Below are positions 6,473-8,528 of a DNA stretch of 8,528 nt, one piece after another; the first letter of the stretch is position 1, and each line of letters begins with the position of its first letter. The notes beneath the pieces were generated by a model, which was given only the letters and a program-made list of their open reading frames with translations, had not been told where the DNA came from and ran no database searches. This DNA is from CAYSAA01 sp964428905 (lineage in GTDB: Bacteria; Atribacterota; Phoenicimicrobiia; Phoenicimicrobiales; Stramentimicrobiaceae): contig CAYSAA010000093.1 in the NCBI GenBank assembly GCA_964428905.1, positions 1-8,528 on the forward strand. The letters run 5' to 3'. A program made the translations under genes and the position numbers.

Positions 6473-7633
6473 TTATTCCTTTCTAAGACAATTTTCTATT
6501 ATCAACTGATATAATTGTTGAGTATTGCAATAAGCCTTTTGCTCGAATTGTTCCTTCTTTTCATACAAGCTGGACTGAATCCTTTCTTTGTTTATTCTTA
6601 TATATTTTAACTTATTATCAATAATTTTTACAGTTAATTGATTTAGATTTATCAGCAATTCCGGGATTTTTAAAGAATTAACGAAATATTTTACTTTGGG
6701 ATCATAGTCTATTGCTAGGAAAGGTTTGTTCATCATTGTGGCAAAAACAATGGAATGAAATCTCATTCCAATGATTAGCGAAATTTTTGAATAAAGAGAT
6801 AGCATCTGATCCGGACTAAGCTCTTCTTCAATGCATTCTGCTGATACAAACTTCATTTTCTTTATTATTTCTTCGATAAAAGGTAAATCTGCATGAATCT
6901 GAAAAGGAATAAAAAAAAGTTTGGCCTGATATTCTCTTATCAAATGATCAGATATCTTAGCAAATTGCTCTATTTTATTATCATAATCCTGTCCTATTTC
7001 TTTGCAATTTCTAACCACTATGCCAATTTTCATTTTTTCATCTGATACTCCTTGATTATTTAACCTGTATTTTATTTTAATTAATTCTGAAAGTTCTTTT
7101 TTCTTCAATAAAAAAGAAGGATCAGCATTCACGGTAATTGATTTATTTTTGATTCCAATCTCCTGTAAAAGCTTTTTGGACTGTTCATCTCTAACCATAA
7201 TGAGATTGACTTTACTTAAAGCCCATTTGATTAGTTTTCTATTAATGGATTTTTCTATCGGACCAACACCCTGGGCATAGATAACACTGGGAACATTAAA
7301 TAGTCTGGCAAGATAAAGTAAACTCAAATAATAAAATACACTGTATCCCTTCCCACTAACATCCTGTAATAGACCACCTCCACCACTAATAAATATACTT
7401 GAACGCATTATTCTGCAGATAATCAAGAAAGGATTTAAGCGATGAATAGCGTTAATTTGATATAATTTCTCCGTTTTACGAGGATTCTGGGAAAGAACAA
7501 TAATTTTTTCCTTCGGGAAATATCGAGAAAATTCCTGAATCATTGCCAACAATATCGCTTCATCTCCACAATTATCAAATCCAAAATAACCGGAAATAAT
7601 AATTGATTTTAAACTATTCATTCCTATTGCCAT
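6473..7633 (-). CDS. csaB: Polysaccharide pyruvyl transferase CsaB
   Basis: Transfers pyruvate from phosphoenolpyruvate to a sugar of secondary cell-wall polysaccharide, forming the pyruvyl ketal that SLH domains of S-layer and other surface proteins bind; it acts on the cytoplasmic side. The 386-residue protein covers the whole polysaccharide pyruvyl transferase domain (PF04230). Landmarks are SGYFGFDNCGDEA (14-26), ISGGGGLLQD (82-91), YAQGVGP (119-125), VRDE (147-150), ADPSFLL (170-176), IGIVVRN (203-209) and GMRFHSIVFA (289-298, with H293), then DYDPKV. There is no signal peptide or membrane span. ATG 7633 has AGGA at 9 nt; ATG 7621 has AGGA directly against it, so the first is preferred. 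It overlaps the DUF5693 gene by 20 nt, and ftsE follows 8 nt downstream. Presence of this gene predicts SLH-domain proteins elsewhere in the genome. Some pyruvyl transferases modify other glycans, so the exact acceptor is inferred. Confidence 0.94.
   Translation of the reverse strand: MAIGMNSLKSIIISGYFGFDNCGDEAILLAMIQEFSRYFPKEKIIVLSQNPRKTEKLYQINAIHRLNPFLIICRIMRSSIFISGGGGLLQDVSGKGYSVFYYLSLLYLARLFNVPSVIYAQGVGPIEKSINRKLIKWALSKVNLIMVRDEQSKKLLQEIGIKNKSITVNADPSFLLKKKELSELIKIKYRLNNQGVSDEKMKIGIVVRNCKEIGQDYDNKIEQFAKISDHLIREYQAKLFFIPFQIHADLPFIEEIIKKMKFVSAECIEEELSPDQMLSLYSKISLIIGMRFHSIVFATMMNKPFLAIDYDPKVKYFVNSLKIPELLINLNQLTVKIIDNKLKYIRINKERIQSSLYEKKEQFEQKAYCNTQQLYQLIIENCLRKE
6477..6482 (-). promoter_or_regulatory. 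Ribosome binding site of ftsE, inside the csaB end
   Basis: The minus strand reads AAAGGA 12 nt before the TTG at 6464. It overlaps the last codons of csaB. The spacing is long and the start codon rare, so ftsE initiation may be weak and may rely on ribosomes finishing csaB. Confidence 0.45.
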
Positions 7634-8528
7634 TTAACCATGTCCTGAAGAGCTTATTGAACAAATACAAAATTGACGCCAGAAAAATACCGAGCAATAT
7701 TCCCAGCCAGTAACCATGAAAGGTTCTTAATAATGAAAAGTAGAGGGAAGTATGTACATGACAGAAGGTATTCACAATGGTAACCGGCGCTACCGTTCCC
7801 ATAATCATAATTGGGTACTTTGAAAAATGTATAGGTAAAAAATTCATGGCAATGACAAGGGATAATAGCGGATATCCAATTAAAAATTCTTTACTTCTGG
7901 GTCTGGCAACTAAATATTCCTCTAATAATAATCTCATTTTTTCTTCAATATCAGGCACCGGTAGAAAAGAAAAGTTACCGGACCGAGAAATATAGATAAC
8001 TACAAATACTAAAAAAATAAAAACTAGAAAAGCATGTTCAAATAAGATGGGTCTTTTAAAATCTTCTATTAAAAGCACCTTTTTCTCTTTACTAATCCAC
8101 CAAAGATACAATGTAACTAAAAATAAAGGGAAAATATAAGCAATTTTTATACCACTGAAGAGTTGAATAGCCAGCATAAATTGATAATTTGTTAATAATG
8201 CACTGATAAGTAATCCCCCAATTAATGATATAAATATTACTCCGGTAATTCCAAAAATAATTTTCTTAACTAATTGGGCATATGAAGTAAATCCCTTAAC
8301 CAAAGAATTAGTAAATTGTTTTTGCTGCGGAGTTCTTTGCATAAAATAGTGTTTATTCTTTATCATAGCCAGTACTGGAAAGATAAGGGCACTAGCCAGA
8401 GCAAGAATTTTCACTAAAAATATTTTACCGGCAAATAGGTGCACCAATAGAAGAAAGATAAAACTGGTTAAAAAAAATACGAAGTGGTACTTATCACCAA
8501 TAGTAAAAAATTCCATTAAGAGTAATAT
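7614..8528 (-). CDS. DUF5693-like multi-membrane protein, 5' end beyond the window
   Basis: Membrane protein of unknown function, recognised as the C-terminal half of a DUF5693-type protein. The frame is open to the right edge; codons before ATG 8516 read I-L-L-L, with no stop and no ribosome binding site, so that ATG is internal. Full members are, as I recall, about 600-700 residues, with a large N-terminal region outside the membrane. Numbered from ATG 8516, hydrophobic segments lie at about 12-28, 33-52, 87-108, 112-140, 160-177, 213-232, 236-262 and 268-286. A polar stretch holds RSGN (178-181), then an acidic/basic helix with E191, E192 and R195, then the conserved ARPRSKEFLIGYP (204-216). 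NTFCHVHTSLYFSLLRTFHG (249-268) carries four histidine/aromatic clusters. The 20-nt overlap with csaB, and my recollection that the two families are often adjacent, suggest a role in export, polymerisation or anchoring of the pyruvylated polysaccharide. The biochemical function is unknown. Confidence 0.8.
   Translation of the reverse strand: MLLLMEFFTIGDKYHFVFFLTSFIFLLLVHLFAGKIFLVKILALASALIFPVLAMIKNKHYFMQRTPQQKQFTNSLVKGFTSYAQLVKKIIFGITGVIFISLIGGLLISALLTNYQFMLAIQLFSGIKIAYIFPLFLVTLYLWWISKEKKVLLIEDFKRPILFEHAFLVFIFLVFVVIYISRSGNFSFLPVPDIEEKMRLLLEEYLVARPRSKEFLIGYPLLSLVIAMNFLPIHFSKYPIMIMGTVAPVTIVNTFCHVHTSLYFSLLRTFHGYWLGILLGIFLASILYLFNKLFRTWLNGNRNE

Noticed and set aside
1..8528. CRISPR arrays, insertion sequences, prophage genes, tRNA or rRNA genes
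   Set aside because: No regularly spaced repeats, transposase motifs, terminal inverted repeats or structured RNA signatures were seen. The coding is continuous on one strand with uniform composition.

Overview
The window reads as one AT-rich bacterial transcription unit, entirely on the minus strand, in which every gene serves cell-envelope construction except the last, a tRNA synthetase. There are eight genes, so transcription runs from the right edge to the left edge. No plus-strand gene, RNA gene, mobile element or CRISPR is visible.

In transcription order: (1) the C-terminal part of a DUF5693-type multi-membrane protein, whose true N-terminus lies beyond the right edge; (2) csaB, a polysaccharide pyruvyl transferase; (3) ftsE and (4) ftsX, the ATPase and permease of the FtsEX cell-division complex; (5) an EnvC-like coiled-coil protein with a degenerate LytM/M23 domain; (6) ctpA, an S41 C-terminal processing protease with a PDZ domain; (7) a YibQ/DUF610 divergent polysaccharide deacetylase; (8) gltX, glutamyl-tRNA synthetase, cut off by the left edge about 35-40 residues before its expected end. 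Most junctions overlap or nearly touch (20 nt overlap, 8 nt gap, 1 nt overlap, 14 nt overlap, 57-69 nt gap, 11 nt overlap, 97 nt gap), so most of the genes are probably co-transcribed and translationally coupled.

How they may work together: CsaB pyruvylates a secondary cell-wall polysaccharide, usually the ligand for SLH domains of S-layer proteins, and the DUF5693 protein beside it is probably a membrane partner in polysaccharide handling. FtsE and FtsX would transmit ATP hydrolysis across the membrane to the EnvC-like coiled coil, which would switch on a peptidoglycan hydrolase encoded elsewhere. The LytM domain lacks two of its five metal/catalytic residues, which fits an activator and not an enzyme. 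CtpA may trim or degrade envelope proteins such as hydrolases, and the YibQ-like protein probably acts on cell-wall glycan.

Organism: the low GC, the csaB gene and the FtsX/PcsB-type coiled coil suggest a low-GC Bacillota-like bacterium or a neighbouring lineage. The envC-ctpA-yibQ order and EnvC-like degenerate LytM recall diderm bacteria, so a diderm Bacillota (for example Halanaerobiales-like) or an Atribacterota-like lineage is plausible. I cannot assign it further from sequence alone.
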